Assembly: GCF_035953295.1 (NCBI RefSeq) | Contig: NZ_CP108370.1 | Location: 3,191,001 to 3,255,000 of the forward strand | From: Streptomyces sp. NBC_01335 | Lineage (GTDB): Bacteria; Actinomycetota; Actinomycetes; Streptomycetales; Streptomycetaceae | DNA: 64,000 bases | Direction of reading: 5' to 3' | Shown here: in pieces, positions 41,159-49,239 of the stretch | Position numbering within the stretch: position 1 is the first letter of the stretch | Layout of the letters: each line of letters begins with the position of its first letter | Notes under the pieces: model-generated | Database searches by the model: none | What the model saw: the letters and a program-made list of their open reading frames with translations, nothing else | Told to the model about the DNA's origin: nothing | Translations under genes and position numbers: made by a program

Positions 41159-41632
41159 CTACGGGGCGGGCTCCGGCACGGGTGCCGTCAACACGAACCA
41201 GACCGTCTTCGTCTGCCGCGTTCCTCGCCCCTGCACGGTGGCCCCCCAGCGCACGGCCAGCCGGTCCACGATGAGCAGCCCCCGGCCGCTCTCCGCACCG
41301 GACCCCGGGGCGGTGAGCGGCAGCGGGTCCGGCTGGTCGTCCGTCACGTGGACCCGGACCTGGTGCGGGGCGATCGCCACGTCCACGCGGATCAGCCTGG
41401 ACCGTGTGTGGCAGTACGCGTTGCCCACGACCTCGCTCACGCACAACCGGGCGTCGTCAACCAGTCCGGGGTGACCGGTCACCCGCAGGAGTGTGGCCAC
41501 GAAGTCCCTCACCAGCTTGGGGGCATGGGCGTTGTTGGGCGCCACCACCCGGTAACGGTCGCCGCGTCGGGGCAGAGGCGACCCCACAGGTGGGGCGGAC
41601 GGGAACGTGGGCGGGGTCGTTACGACGGCCAT
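41159..41632 (-). CDS. Anti-sigma-factor-like ATP-binding protein (HATPase_c_2)
   Basis: A 157-residue GHKL/RsbW-like ATPase. The N-box is recognisable in LCVSEVVGNAYCHT, and the G-boxes in VTDDQPDPLP and SGRGLLIVDRLAVRWG. Such proteins are either serine kinases of anti-sigma-antagonists or noncatalytic partners. It is divergent from an XRE-DUF5753 regulator and a DUF397 protein, the well-known Streptomyces trio related to whiJ loci, in which the three probably act together in developmental control. The two directions share a short intergenic region with a tandem repeat. Confidence 0.85.
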   Translation of the reverse strand: MAVVTTPPTFPSAPPVGSPLPRRGDRYRVVAPNNAHAPKLVRDFVATLLRVTGHPGLVDDARLCVSEVVGNAYCHTRSRLIRVDVAIAPHQVRVHVTDDQPDPLPLTAPGSGAESGRGLLIVDRLAVRWGATVQGRGTRQTKTVWFVLTAPVPEPAP

Positions 41633-41778
41633 GACGGGTTCTCCCTACGCGAGCTTTCTCCGGGACTGAGCCGGCAAGGCTGACGCCGTGGCAATGGCCG
41701 CGCCAGGGCACCAATGAGCCTTCGCACGGCTGCACTTCGACATGAACCAACGCCGACTGCCAGCAACCCGGACGCTAG

Positions 41779-41810
41779 GGCACAACAATGGGACGGCACA
41801 ACAATGGGAC
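41779..41810. repeat. Perfect 16-bp tandem repeat, two copies
   Basis: GGCACAACAATGGGAC is repeated exactly at 41779-41794 and 41795-41810, between the divergent HATPase and XRE genes and 76 bases before the XRE start. A perfect tandem repeat in a divergent promoter region is a good candidate for a direct-repeat operator of the XRE protein, or the result of a recent duplication. Confidence 0.85.
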
Positions 41811-41885
41811 TCCCGTAACACCCATACGAGTGGACCGGCAGCATGGAGGCGCGGCACACTCATAGCCGCACCAAGGGAGGACCCA

Positions 41886-42734
41886 ATGCCGCCACGGAGC
41901 TACCCGACCGCCCGCCAGAGGCGGCTGGGCGCAGAGCTACGCAAGTTGCGCGAGAGGGCAGGCTTGTCAGGCAGTCAGGCCGCCGCCTATCTCGGCGGCG
42001 AGCGCGCACAGATCAGCCACATCGAATCAGGTCGATACGGAGTGAGCGACGAGCGCGTGCGTCGACTCGCCGCTCACTATTCAGCCACCGACAAGCACCT
42101 CATCGACGCACTCGCGAGCATGGCAGAGGAGCGACCCAAGGGATGGTGGGACGAATATCGCGGAATACTCTCGCCAGGTTTCTTGGATCTCGCCGAGCTT
42201 GAATACAAGGCAACATACCTCCGTGCGATCCAGATGCTCACGGTCCCTGGAATCTTCCAGACCGAGTCGTATGCACGCGACCTCATTCGCAGCGGCATCT
42301 CAGACCTGCCTGCCGCCGAACTGAACGCGAGAGTCGAACACCGCACCCGACGACGCGACATCTTCGACCGTCCCGCACCCACCCCCTTCGAGGCGTTCAT
42401 CCACGAGGCGGCGCTGCGCATGCAGTACTGCGACGCTGCGGCGATGCAGGAGCAACTCGCCTTCCTCTGCACAGTCTCATCGTGGCCGTCCGTAACGATT
42501 CGCGTCATCCCGTTCAGCGCTCGGATCACTGGTTCGGTGCACTCGATGCTCTACGCCGGCGCGGCCATCGCCGCCCTGGACACGGTTCAACTGGACAGTG
42601 CGTTCGATGCTGGATTCCTGGACGCCGAGGCGCAACTCGCACGATACAGGGCACTTCTTGACTCCATCGAGTCGATCTCACTCAGCACTGAGGAGTCGAC
42701 AGAATTCATCCAAAACATCGCACAGGAAATGTGA
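41886..42734 (+). CDS. XRE-family regulator with DUF5753 (WhiJ-like)
   Basis: A 282-residue protein with an N-terminal Cro/C1-type helix-turn-helix (about residues 10-66; ELRKLRERAGLSGSQAAAYL and QISHIESGRYG hold its helices) and a C-terminal DUF5753 domain from about 95, with LTVPGIFQTESYAR typical of it. WhiJ-like proteins of this architecture repress development until relieved by a DUF397 partner. The DUF397 gene follows 10 bases downstream. Codon use is noticeably less GC-biased than in neighbouring genes. AAGGGAGG precedes the ATG at 41886. Confidence 0.92.
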   Translation: MPPRSYPTARQRRLGAELRKLRERAGLSGSQAAAYLGGERAQISHIESGRYGVSDERVRRLAAHYSATDKHLIDALASMAEERPKGWWDEYRGILSPGFLDLAELEYKATYLRAIQMLTVPGIFQTESYARDLIRSGISDLPAAELNARVEHRTRRRDIFDRPAPTPFEAFIHEAALRMQYCDAAAMQEQLAFLCTVSSWPSVTIRVIPFSARITGSVHSMLYAGAAIAALDTVQLDSAFDAGFLDAEAQLARYRALLDSIESISLSTEESTEFIQNIAQEM

Positions 42735-42744
42735 GCCCATCGGC

Positions 42745-42945
42745 ATGACCGACGCAATCAAGTGGCAGAAATCCTCCTTCTCGGGGGCCGATGACAATCA
42801 AAGCTGTATCGAGCTGGCACCCGTTGACGGATCGATCAGAGTGCGCGAGAGCGACGAACCCGAAATCGTCGTCACCACGAGCGTCACCAAACTGCGCGCA
42901 TTCATCCTCGGCGTCAAAGCGGGCGAGTTCGACCACCTGATCTGA
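42745..42945 (+). CDS. DUF397 small protein
   Basis: A 66-residue DUF397 protein. It shows the family pattern: KWQKSSFSG near the N-terminus, then CIELAPVDG, a central RVRESDEPE and a C-terminal FILGVKAGEFD. In Streptomyces these small acidic proteins are coupled to XRE-DUF5753 regulators and are thought to modulate them, possibly like a protein-protein antidote. It is co-transcribed with the gene before it (10-base gap). Confidence 0.93.
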   Translation: MTDAIKWQKSSFSGADDNQSCIELAPVDGSIRVRESDEPEIVVTTSVTKLRAFILGVKAGEFDHLI

Positions 42946-43133
42946 CAGTGCGCGACCCCCCTGTCCGCGACCTCGGGCAGGGGGCAGCCCGCCAGATCGG
43001 CACACCATTGGGGCGTCCCACGGTTGCGCCCTGCGATCTCGTGACGCCCGTCACCGTACGTCGCCCCTGGTCGCCGAACCGCACTCCATGCGGAGCCGGG
43101 CCGACCGGCCCCCCAGTCACCGCCTCCCCCTGA

Positions 43134-43829
43134 CTACCAGGTGCAGGGCTTCCCCAAGTCCTTGACGCTGTCCGCCAGTTCGACCGGCACTATGGGCCAG
43201 CCCGCGTGCTGCCAATGGGCGATGCGCCAGCTCAGCCGCCGGGGCCAGAGCGCGGTCCCGGGCAGGTCGGCGACCGGCATCCACACGGGCCGGCCGCCGT
43301 AGTTGTCGAGTTGGTCCTCGGCGCCGACCTCCCCCTCGGCGCGTACGAGGAAGTAGTGCTGCCGGGTCCCCTCCTTCCAGACCCGGGCCACCTCCCCGGT
43401 CACGCTCCCACCGAGGGCGGTCTCCTCCCACAACTCCCGCACCACCGCCTCGTGCAGGGTCTCCCCCGCCTCCACGCCGCCGCCGGGGATCTCGTACCAG
43501 GTGTCGCGACGGTCGGACTGCCGGATGAGGAGGATCTGTCCGTCGCGGATCACGATCGCTCCGGCCCGTACGCGCTTCGGCACGGAGGTGGTCGGGTCCG
43601 CCCAGCGCGCCGGACCGCTCTTCGGGCCGCCGACCGCCCAGTCGCGGAGTACCGCCTCCGCCGTACCGACCGGCCGGATGCGCACGTGCAGCGCCTCCGC
43701 GAGGGTGAGGGCCCGGCGGCGGCTCTCGTCCACCGGTTCTCCGGCGCGGGGCAGGTGGTAGAGGCCCTCCTCCGTCGGATCGCTCGTCAGTACCAGGGCA
43801 TCGTCGTCGTACCGCACGTCAGCTCTCAT
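43134..43829 (-). CDS. Nudix hydrolase
   Basis: A 231-residue protein with a C-terminal Nudix domain from about residue 85. The Nudix box runs from residue 117 (GGGVEAGETLHEAVVRELWEET is its span; the key residues are the RE...EE pair), and matches GX5EX7REUXEEXGU except that the late glycine is alanine in EETAL. The N-terminal ~75 residues are of unknown function. Hydrolysis of a nucleoside diphosphate-linked substrate is expected. It is leftward, with no obvious operon partner. Confidence 0.88.
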   Translation of the reverse strand: MRADVRYDDDALVLTSDPTEEGLYHLPRAGEPVDESRRRALTLAEALHVRIRPVGTAEAVLRDWAVGGPKSGPARWADPTTSVPKRVRAGAIVIRDGQILLIRQSDRRDTWYEIPGGGVEAGETLHEAVVRELWEETALGGSVTGEVARVWKEGTRQHYFLVRAEGEVGAEDQLDNYGGRPVWMPVADLPGTALWPRRLSWRIAHWQHAGWPIVPVELADSVKDLGKPCTW

Positions 43830-43918
43830 GGACCCGATGGTGTGCGGCGCCCGGGACGCGGCGCAAGGGATTACCCGGCCGAGGTAGCCACGCTCGACAG
43901 GGCGTTCGCGAGACTCGA

Positions 43919-44518
43919 TCAGACGTTCGCGTCAACGGGTCGATAGGTACACACATGCACCCCGGCGGGACTGGTGACCGTCGAGACCAGCTCCAGGGCG
44001 CGCAGGCCACCGTCCGCCGGGAAGATCGTCTTACCGCCGCCGAGCAGCACCGGCATGATCATCAGTCGCAGCTCGTCGACCAGGCCCTCGCTCAGGAGGG
44101 TCCGCGCGAGGGTGGGGCTGCCCATGACCGCCAGGTCGCCGCCTCCGGCCCCGCGCAGCGCGCGGATGCGGCCGAGGGCTTCGCCGCCCGGGAGGAGGGT
44201 GGTGTTCGCCCACACCAGGTCCTGGGCGGAGAGCGTCGCCGACACCACGTACTTCTCGATGGTGTTCATCCGGTCGGCGAACGGGTCGCCCGCCCGGTCC
44301 GGCCACGCCCCGGCCATCGTCTGCCAGGTACGGCGCCCGAAGAGCAGCGCCTGCGCCTTGGCCAGGACCTCGTCGAAGGTCCCGCCCACGATCTCCGGGT
44401 CGAAGAACGGGTGCGACCAGCCGCCGTGTGCGAACCCGCCGTCCGTGTCCTCCTCCGGACCGCCCGGCGCCTGCACGATGCCGTCGAGGCTCATGAACTC
44501 ACTGATGACGATGCGCAC
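43919..44518 (-). CDS. Dihydrofolate reductase-family (RibD C-terminal-like) protein
   Basis: A 199-residue protein with the RibD_C/DHFR fold. Typical features are the start IVISEFMSLDGIVQAP, FGRRTWQTMAGAW, GGDLAVMGSPTLARTLL and ELRLMIMPVLLGGGKTIF (core LMIMPVLLGGGK). Members of this family are NADPH-binding reductases of unknown substrate and are very common in Streptomyces. I chose the GTG at 44518 with GGGAGCGAG upstream; the longer frame lacks conserved content. Confidence 0.88.
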   Translation of the reverse strand: MRIVISEFMSLDGIVQAPGGPEEDTDGGFAHGGWSHPFFDPEIVGGTFDEVLAKAQALLFGRRTWQTMAGAWPDRAGDPFADRMNTIEKYVVSATLSAQDLVWANTTLLPGGEALGRIRALRGAGGGDLAVMGSPTLARTLLSEGLVDELRLMIMPVLLGGGKTIFPADGGLRALELVSTVTSPAGVHVCTYRPVDANV

Positions 44519-44660
44519 GGGCTCGCTCCCTGGTCTTCCGTCGTCCACTGGGGGTGTACGTAAGGAAGACAGCCCGACCGGTGAAAACTCGTCGCGGCAC
44601 GCCGGGCGCACCGGAAAGGAGCGGCTCCCGGGACCGGACGGCACAAGGCGAGGGCCGGCG

Positions 44661-44720
44661 CAAGGGCGGGGCGGAACAAGGCGAGGCGCACAAGGGCGGG
44701 TCGGAACAAAGCGGGACCGG
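44661..44720. repeat. 30-bp imperfect direct repeat, two copies
   Basis: Copies at 44661-44690 and 44691-44720 share CAAGGGCGGG and CGGAACAA and agree at about 24 of 30 positions. A related shorter block precedes them (about 44643-44660). They lie just beyond the 3' end of the geranylgeranyl reductase-like gene. Confidence 0.75.
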
Positions 44721-44749
44721 ACGCACCCGCGCCCGGTCCCGCCCCCGTC

Positions 44750-46033
44750 TCAGGCCTTCGGTGCCACCTTCGACAGCCCGTTGATGATGCGGTCCATCGC
44801 GTCGCCGCCCGTCGGGTCGGTGAGGTTGGCCAGCATCTTCAGGGTGAACTTCATCAGCAGCGGGTGGGTGAGGCCGCGCTGCGTGGCGATCTTCATGATC
44901 TTCGGGTTGCCGATGATCTTCACGAACGCACGGCCCAGCGTGTAGTAGCCGCCGTAGGTGTCCTTGAGGATCTTCGGGTAGTTGTGCAGGGCCAGTTCGC
45001 GCTGGGCCGGGGTCGCGCGGGCGGTGGCCTGCACGATGACGTCGGCGGCGATCTGGCCGGACTCCATGGCGTACGCGATGCCCTCGCCGTTGAACGGGTT
45101 GACGAGGCCGCCCGCGTCACCGACGAGCAGCAGGCCCTTGGTGTAGTGCGGCTGGCGGTTGAAGGCCATCGGGAGGGCGGCGCCGCGGATGGGCGTCGTC
45201 ATGTTCTCCGGGGTGTAGCCCCAGTCCGCCGGCATCGACGCGCACCAGGCCTTGAGGACCTCGCGCCAGTCCAGCTCCCGGAACGCGGAGGAGGAGTTGA
45301 GGATGCCCAGGCCGACGTTGGAGGTGCCGTCGCCCATGCCGAAGATCCAGCCGTACCCGGGCAGCAGGCGGTCCTGCGGGCCGCGCCGGTCCCAGAGTTC
45401 GAGCCAGGACTCCAGGTAGTCGTCGTCGTGGCGCGGCGAGGTGAAGTACGTACGGACCGCGACGCCCATCGGGCGGTCCTCGCGGCGGTGCAGGCCCATG
45501 GCGAGGGAGAGCCGGGTGGAGTTGCCGTCGGCGGCGACGACCAGCGGGGCGTGGAAGGTGACCGGGGTCTTCTCCTCGCCGAGCTTGGCGTTGACGCCGG
45601 TGATGCGGCCGGTGCGCTCGTCGATGATCGGGGCGCCGACGTTGGCACGCTCGTACAGCCGCGCGCCCGCCTTCTGCGCCTGCCGGGCGAGCTGCTCGTC
45701 GAAGTCGTCGCGCTTGCGCACGAGGCCGTAGTCCGGGTACGAGGCGAGGTCCGGCCAGTCCAGCTGGAGGCGGACGCCGCCGCCGATGATGCGGAGGCCC
45801 TTGTTCCGCGACCAGCCGGCCTCTTCGGAGATGTCGATGCCCATGGAGACCAACTGCTTGGTCGCGCGGGGGGTGAGACCGTCGCCGCAGACCTTCTCCC
45901 GGGGGAACGCCGTCTTCTCCAGCAACAGGACGTCGAGCCCGGCCTTTGCGAGGTAGTACGCGGTCGTGGAGCCGGCTGGGCCCGCTCCGACGACAATCAC
46001 GTCCGCGCTGTGTTCGGAGAGGGGCTCGGTCAC
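44750..46033 (-). CDS. Geranylgeranyl reductase-family flavoprotein (possible menaquinone side-chain reductase)
   Basis: A 427-residue FAD protein. It has VVGAGPAGSTTAYYL near the N-terminus, the diagnostic KVCGDGLTPRA motif of the geranylgeranyl reductase family, and the second FAD motif LLVGDAGGLVNPFNGEGIAYA (core GDAGGLVNPFNGEG). Family members hydrogenate isoprenoid double bonds. Being two genes from menG, it is a candidate for partial saturation of the menaquinone tail, the job done by MenJ in mycobacteria. The start is a GTG at 46033. Confidence 0.88.
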   Translation of the reverse strand: MTEPLSEHSADVIVVGAGPAGSTTAYYLAKAGLDVLLLEKTAFPREKVCGDGLTPRATKQLVSMGIDISEEAGWSRNKGLRIIGGGVRLQLDWPDLASYPDYGLVRKRDDFDEQLARQAQKAGARLYERANVGAPIIDERTGRITGVNAKLGEEKTPVTFHAPLVVAADGNSTRLSLAMGLHRREDRPMGVAVRTYFTSPRHDDDYLESWLELWDRRGPQDRLLPGYGWIFGMGDGTSNVGLGILNSSSAFRELDWREVLKAWCASMPADWGYTPENMTTPIRGAALPMAFNRQPHYTKGLLLVGDAGGLVNPFNGEGIAYAMESGQIAADVIVQATARATPAQRELALHNYPKILKDTYGGYYTLGRAFVKIIGNPKIMKIATQRGLTHPLLMKFTLKMLANLTDPTGGDAMDRIINGLSKVAPKA

Positions 46034-46130
46034 GGTCGGATCTCCCGAAGACTCGAAATCGCGTGCCGCGGGGCACCGGTCCCATGCAGTCTATGGGGAC
46101 CGGCAGATCAACTTACCGAAGGGCTCCCCG

Positions 46131-46682
46131 ATGACGATCGCGCCTTCCTCCCACCCGGCGATCCACCTGCGGGTCCCCACCGACGAGGACGCCTTGAGCT
46201 GGTACCGGGTCTTCGACGACCCGGAGGTGATGGAGTACCACGGTGGCCGGAGCGCGGAGTTCTCGGTGTACGAGGAGCTGACCGCGCGCCAGCGCCGGCA
46301 CGACGCCGAACTCGGCTTCTGCTTCTGGACGGTGACCGACGAGGCCGGCGAGGTGCTGGGCTTCACCGGCGCGCAGCCGTGGCCGCACCCCGGCTTCGGG
46401 CCGGTCGGGGCGATCGAGATCGGCTGGCGCCTGGGCCGCGCCGCGTGGGGCCACGGGTACGCGACCACCGCCGCCCGCGCCACGCTGGAACGCGTGCGGG
46501 CGGCGGGCATCGACGAGGTCGTGGCGATGATCGACTCGCGCAACCGCCGGTCGGTCGCGGTGGCCGAGCGGCTCGGGATGCGCCACGCGGAGTCGTACGA
46601 GATCACCACCGGGGTGCCGCGTACGGCGCTCTGCTACCGGCTGGCGCTGGGGGACGCGACGAGGGAACAGAAGGGTGCATAA
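46131..46682 (+). CDS. GNAT-family N-acetyltransferase
   Basis: A 183-residue acetyltransferase. The acetyl-CoA site is in IGWRLGRAAWGHGYATTAARATL (core RAAWGHGYAT), and the late helix VAMIDSRNRRSVAVAERLGM is typical of the RimJ/RimL-type branch. The substrate is unknown. It lies between the leftward geranylgeranyl reductase-like gene and the convergent menG. A purine-poor leader precedes the ATG at 46131. Confidence 0.88.
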   Translation: MTIAPSSHPAIHLRVPTDEDALSWYRVFDDPEVMEYHGGRSAEFSVYEELTARQRRHDAELGFCFWTVTDEAGEVLGFTGAQPWPHPGFGPVGAIEIGWRLGRAAWGHGYATTAARATLERVRAAGIDEVVAMIDSRNRRSVAVAERLGMRHAESYEITTGVPRTALCYRLALGDATREQKGA

Positions 46683-46797
46683 GAGGGCGTAAGGGGACGA
46701 AGCCCGCGCACCCGAACCCACTCTCCGCGTGTGCGGGGGGCGTTCGGGTGCGCGGGATGCGCTTGTTCGCGTGCCGTCGGCCGCGGTGCTCGGCCGT

Positions 46798-46860
46798 GTA
46801 CGCCCCCGGTGCTCAGGCGCGTACGCCCCTGGTGCTCAGGCCCGTACGCCCCGGTGCAGC
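46798..46860. repeat. 23-bp tandem repeat spanning the end of menG
   Basis: GTACGCCCC-GGTGCTCAGGC units start at 46798, 46821 and 46844. The third is partial and lies inside menG. The menG stop codon (46836-46838) falls in the second copy. The units therefore repeat the last codons of menG, including the stop, beyond its end. Confidence 0.85.
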
Positions 46861-47528
46861 GCGACCACGCCGCCGGTGAGGTTGCGCCAGGCGACGCTCG
46901 ACCAGCCGGCCTTCTGCAGCAGGGTCGCGAGTCCGGCCTGGTCGGGCCAGGCGCGGATGGACTCGGCGAGGTAGACGTACGCGTCCGGGTTGCTGCTCAC
47001 CGCGGTGGCGAGGGGCGGCAGCGCCTTCATCAGGTACTCCATGTACACCGTGCGGAACGGCGTCCAGGTGGGCTGCGAGAACTCGCAGATCACGACCCGG
47101 CCGCCGGGCTTGGTGACCCGGTGGAGCTCACTCAGGGCGGCGGCGGTGTCCTGGATGTTGCGGAGCCCGAAGGAGATGGTGACCGCGTCGAAGGTCTCGT
47201 CCTTGAAGGGCAGCTTCGTCCCGTCGCCCGCCGTGAACGGCATCCAGGGGTGGCGCTCCTTGCCCACCTTCAGCATGCCGATCGAGAAGTCGCAGGGCAC
47301 GACGTAGGCGCCGGCCTGCGCGAAGGGCTGCGAGGAGGTGGCCGTACCGGCGGCCAGGTCCAGGATCTTCTGCCCCGGGCGCGCGTCGACCGCCTTGGCG
47401 ACCTCCTTGCGCCAGAGCCGGGCCTGTCCGAGCGAGAGCACGTCGTTGGTCAGGTCGTACCGTCGCGCCACGTCGTCGAACATCGAGGCGACTTCGTGCG
47501 GCTGCTTTTCCAGGGATGCTCGGGTCAC
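46836..47528 (-). CDS. menG: Demethylmenaquinone methyltransferase
   Basis: A 230-residue UbiE/MenG methyltransferase, which adds the ring methyl group of menaquinone using S-adenosylmethionine. It has the SAM motif LDLAAGTA (57-64), the family signatures [12 protein letters not shown] and [23 protein letters not shown] (core SFGLRNIQD), and [15 protein letters not shown]. The GTG at 47528 directly abuts GGGAGG, so the ribosome-binding site is unusually close; a TTG four codons upstream is the alternative. It reads leftward, divergent from the sigma factor. Its last codons are duplicated beyond the stop. Confidence 0.95.
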   Translation of the reverse strand: MTRASLEKQPHEVASMFDDVARRYDLTNDVLSLGQARLWRKEVAKAVDARPGQKILDLAAGTATSSQPFAQAGAYVVPCDFSIGMLKVGKERHPWMPFTAGDGTKLPFKDETFDAVTISFGLRNIQDTAAALSELHRVTKPGGRVVICEFSQPTWTPFRTVYMEYLMKALPPLATAVSSNPDAYVYLAESIRAWPDQAGLATLLQKAGWSSVAWRNLTGGVVALHRGVRA

Positions 47529-47673
47529 CCTCCCATTCAAGCAGCCCGTCCCCCGCGACCCGACGGCGGCGCTGCCCGCTCGCCGCATCTCCGTGTGCGA
47601 CCGCCCGGAAACCGCGTGCGCAGCGCCCGATGACGCCGTGGGCAGTGCCAGGAAACCCCGTGGAATTCGTCCT

Positions 47674-47698
47674 CAACCTTTTGGCTGCGAGAGCGCTC
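47674..47698 (+). promoter_or_regulatory. Possible ECF-type autoregulatory promoter
   Basis: CAACC (47674-47678) followed by TTTT and, 15 bases after CAACC, CGCTC (47694-47698). CAACCTTTT with a CGTC-type -10 is a pattern I associate with SigE-family ECF promoters in Streptomyces. The start of the sigma gene is 54 bases downstream. The -10 match is imperfect. Confidence 0.35.
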
Positions 47699-47751
47699 AA
47701 GAAGGGGTGAAGAACGGCAGAGGTGAAGCACGACAGAGACGAGGGGGAAAG

Positions 47752-48309
47752 ATGAGCACATCACGAGGCCGGGACTCCACGCCCGTTTCCGGCCGCACCC
47801 GTACACCGGCGCAGGGCTTAGCGGCCCAAGGCTTCGAGGAGTTCGCGCGGGCCGGCCAGCGTGGGCTGTACCGCACGGCCTATCTCCTCTGCGGTGACGC
47901 GGAGACGGCCCGGGGCCTGACACAGACCACGCTGGCGAAGCTGTTCCAGCACTGGCGTCGGGTGGTCGCGGCCGAGCACCCGCACGCGTATGCCCGCACG
48001 GTCCTCACCCGTACCTACCTCGCGGAGCGGCGCCGCCGTCTCCGCGATCTGCTCGCCCACTCCCGTGCCGACCCGGCCCCGCCTCCCGTGGGTCCCGAGC
48101 TGACGGTGACGCTGCTCTCCGCGCTGTCCGAACTGCCGCCGCGGGCCCGGGCGATGGTCGTCCTGCGGTACTGGGAGGACCTGAGTGTCGAGACGGTCGC
48201 CCAGCTGATGCGGTGCAGCGAATCCACGGTCAAGAGCCAGTGCTCACGCTCGCTGGCCCGGCTGCGGACACGGCTCGGCGACGCCCACCTCTATTCCCAC
48301 CAGGCATGA
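47752..48309 (+). CDS. SigE-family (ECF) RNA polymerase sigma factor
   Basis: A 185-residue ECF sigma factor. Region 2 spans about 30-95 (FARAGQRGLYRTAYLLCGD and TTLAKLFQHWRR hold its helices) and region 4 about 115-180 (LPPRARAMVVLRYWEDLSVETVAQLM; ending in STVKSQCSRSLARLR). The type is the one Streptomyces annotations call SigE family. GAGGGGGAAAG precedes the ATG at 47752. It forms an operon with the membrane-anchored protein 30 bases downstream. Confidence 0.9.
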   Translation: MSTSRGRDSTPVSGRTRTPAQGLAAQGFEEFARAGQRGLYRTAYLLCGDAETARGLTQTTLAKLFQHWRRVVAAEHPHAYARTVLTRTYLAERRRRLRDLLAHSRADPAPPPVGPELTVTLLSALSELPPRARAMVVLRYWEDLSVETVAQLMRCSESTVKSQCSRSLARLRTRLGDAHLYSHQA

Positions 48310-48338
48310 GACACACGCACACGAAGAGGAGTACGACC

Positions 48339-49205
48339 ATGCTGACCGACCCCACGAATTTCGAACGGGAAACGAGCGCGGCGCTTCTCCGGGCCGCCAT
48401 GGAGCACGCCTCCGACCAGGCCCAGCCGCCGGGGGATCTGGTGGCGGGTGCGGTCGTCCAGGGACGCCGGCGCCGTGCCCGCGCCCAGATCGCGATGGGT
48501 GCCGGGGTGACCGCCGCAGTGGCGCTGGGGATCTTCGCGGTGACGGCCCCCGGGTCGAGCGGCGCCCCCGCCCAGGCCACGGGGGTGGGCTCTGCCCCGG
48601 ATTCCGGCCGGGATCTCGGTCCGGGCTCCGATCCCACCGCCGAGTACCGCACGCCCGTGCACGTGGTGCCCTCGCCCGGCGAGTCCTCGATGGCGGACCT
48701 CCCGGCCGCCGAGCGGAAGCGGCAGCAGAGGTTCCAGCAGACCGCGGCGACCACCCTGGACCACCTGCTCCCCGGCACCGGGACGATCCGGCCGGTGGAC
48801 CTGCGGGTCGATCAGTACCAACTGACGGACGGCTCCGCGGCCTTCCCGCTCACCTTCTCCGTGCGACCTGAGGGTAAGGGCGAGGACCACCATGCGGCTG
48901 CCTGCGTGAGCGACCCGGCCAAGCATCTCACCTGCCGGCAGGTCGTGCTGCCCGGTGGCATACACGCGACCGCCCGGACCTCGGCCATGAACTCCCTGGA
49001 CACCACGGGCATCAGCGTCGAGTTCGGTTACGGCGACAGCCTGGTCGAGATCAGCGTCTTGCCGGACGATCTGCACGCCGCCTCGGCGCCGGTCACGGTG
49101 GAGCAGTTGACCACGATCACCGGTGACGCCGACTTCATGCGGCTCGTGGCGTACGCCGACAAGCACCCGATGGAGGAGGAACGGACCACCGTCGTCGGCG
49201 GCTGA
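48339..49205 (+). CDS. Single-pass membrane protein, sigma-factor partner
   Basis: A 288-residue protein with an N-terminal cytoplasmic ~60 residues, one membrane segment (about 63-83, IAMGAGVTAAVALGIFAVTA) and a larger extracytoplasmic part. It lacks a recognisable zinc-binding anti-sigma (ZAS) motif. Co-transcription with the ECF sigma factor makes a regulatory or target role likely, as seen for similar pairs in Streptomyces. AAGAGGAG precedes the ATG. I do not recognise a family beyond this layout. Confidence 0.7.
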   Translation: MLTDPTNFERETSAALLRAAMEHASDQAQPPGDLVAGAVVQGRRRRARAQIAMGAGVTAAVALGIFAVTAPGSSGAPAQATGVGSAPDSGRDLGPGSDPTAEYRTPVHVVPSPGESSMADLPAAERKRQQRFQQTAATTLDHLLPGTGTIRPVDLRVDQYQLTDGSAAFPLTFSVRPEGKGEDHHAAACVSDPAKHLTCRQVVLPGGIHATARTSAMNSLDTTGISVEFGYGDSLVEISVLPDDLHAASAPVTVEQLTTITGDADFMRLVAYADKHPMEEERTTVVGG

Positions 49206-49239
49206 CACAGCCCTGTACGGCCCCGGGAGGAGCAGGCCG

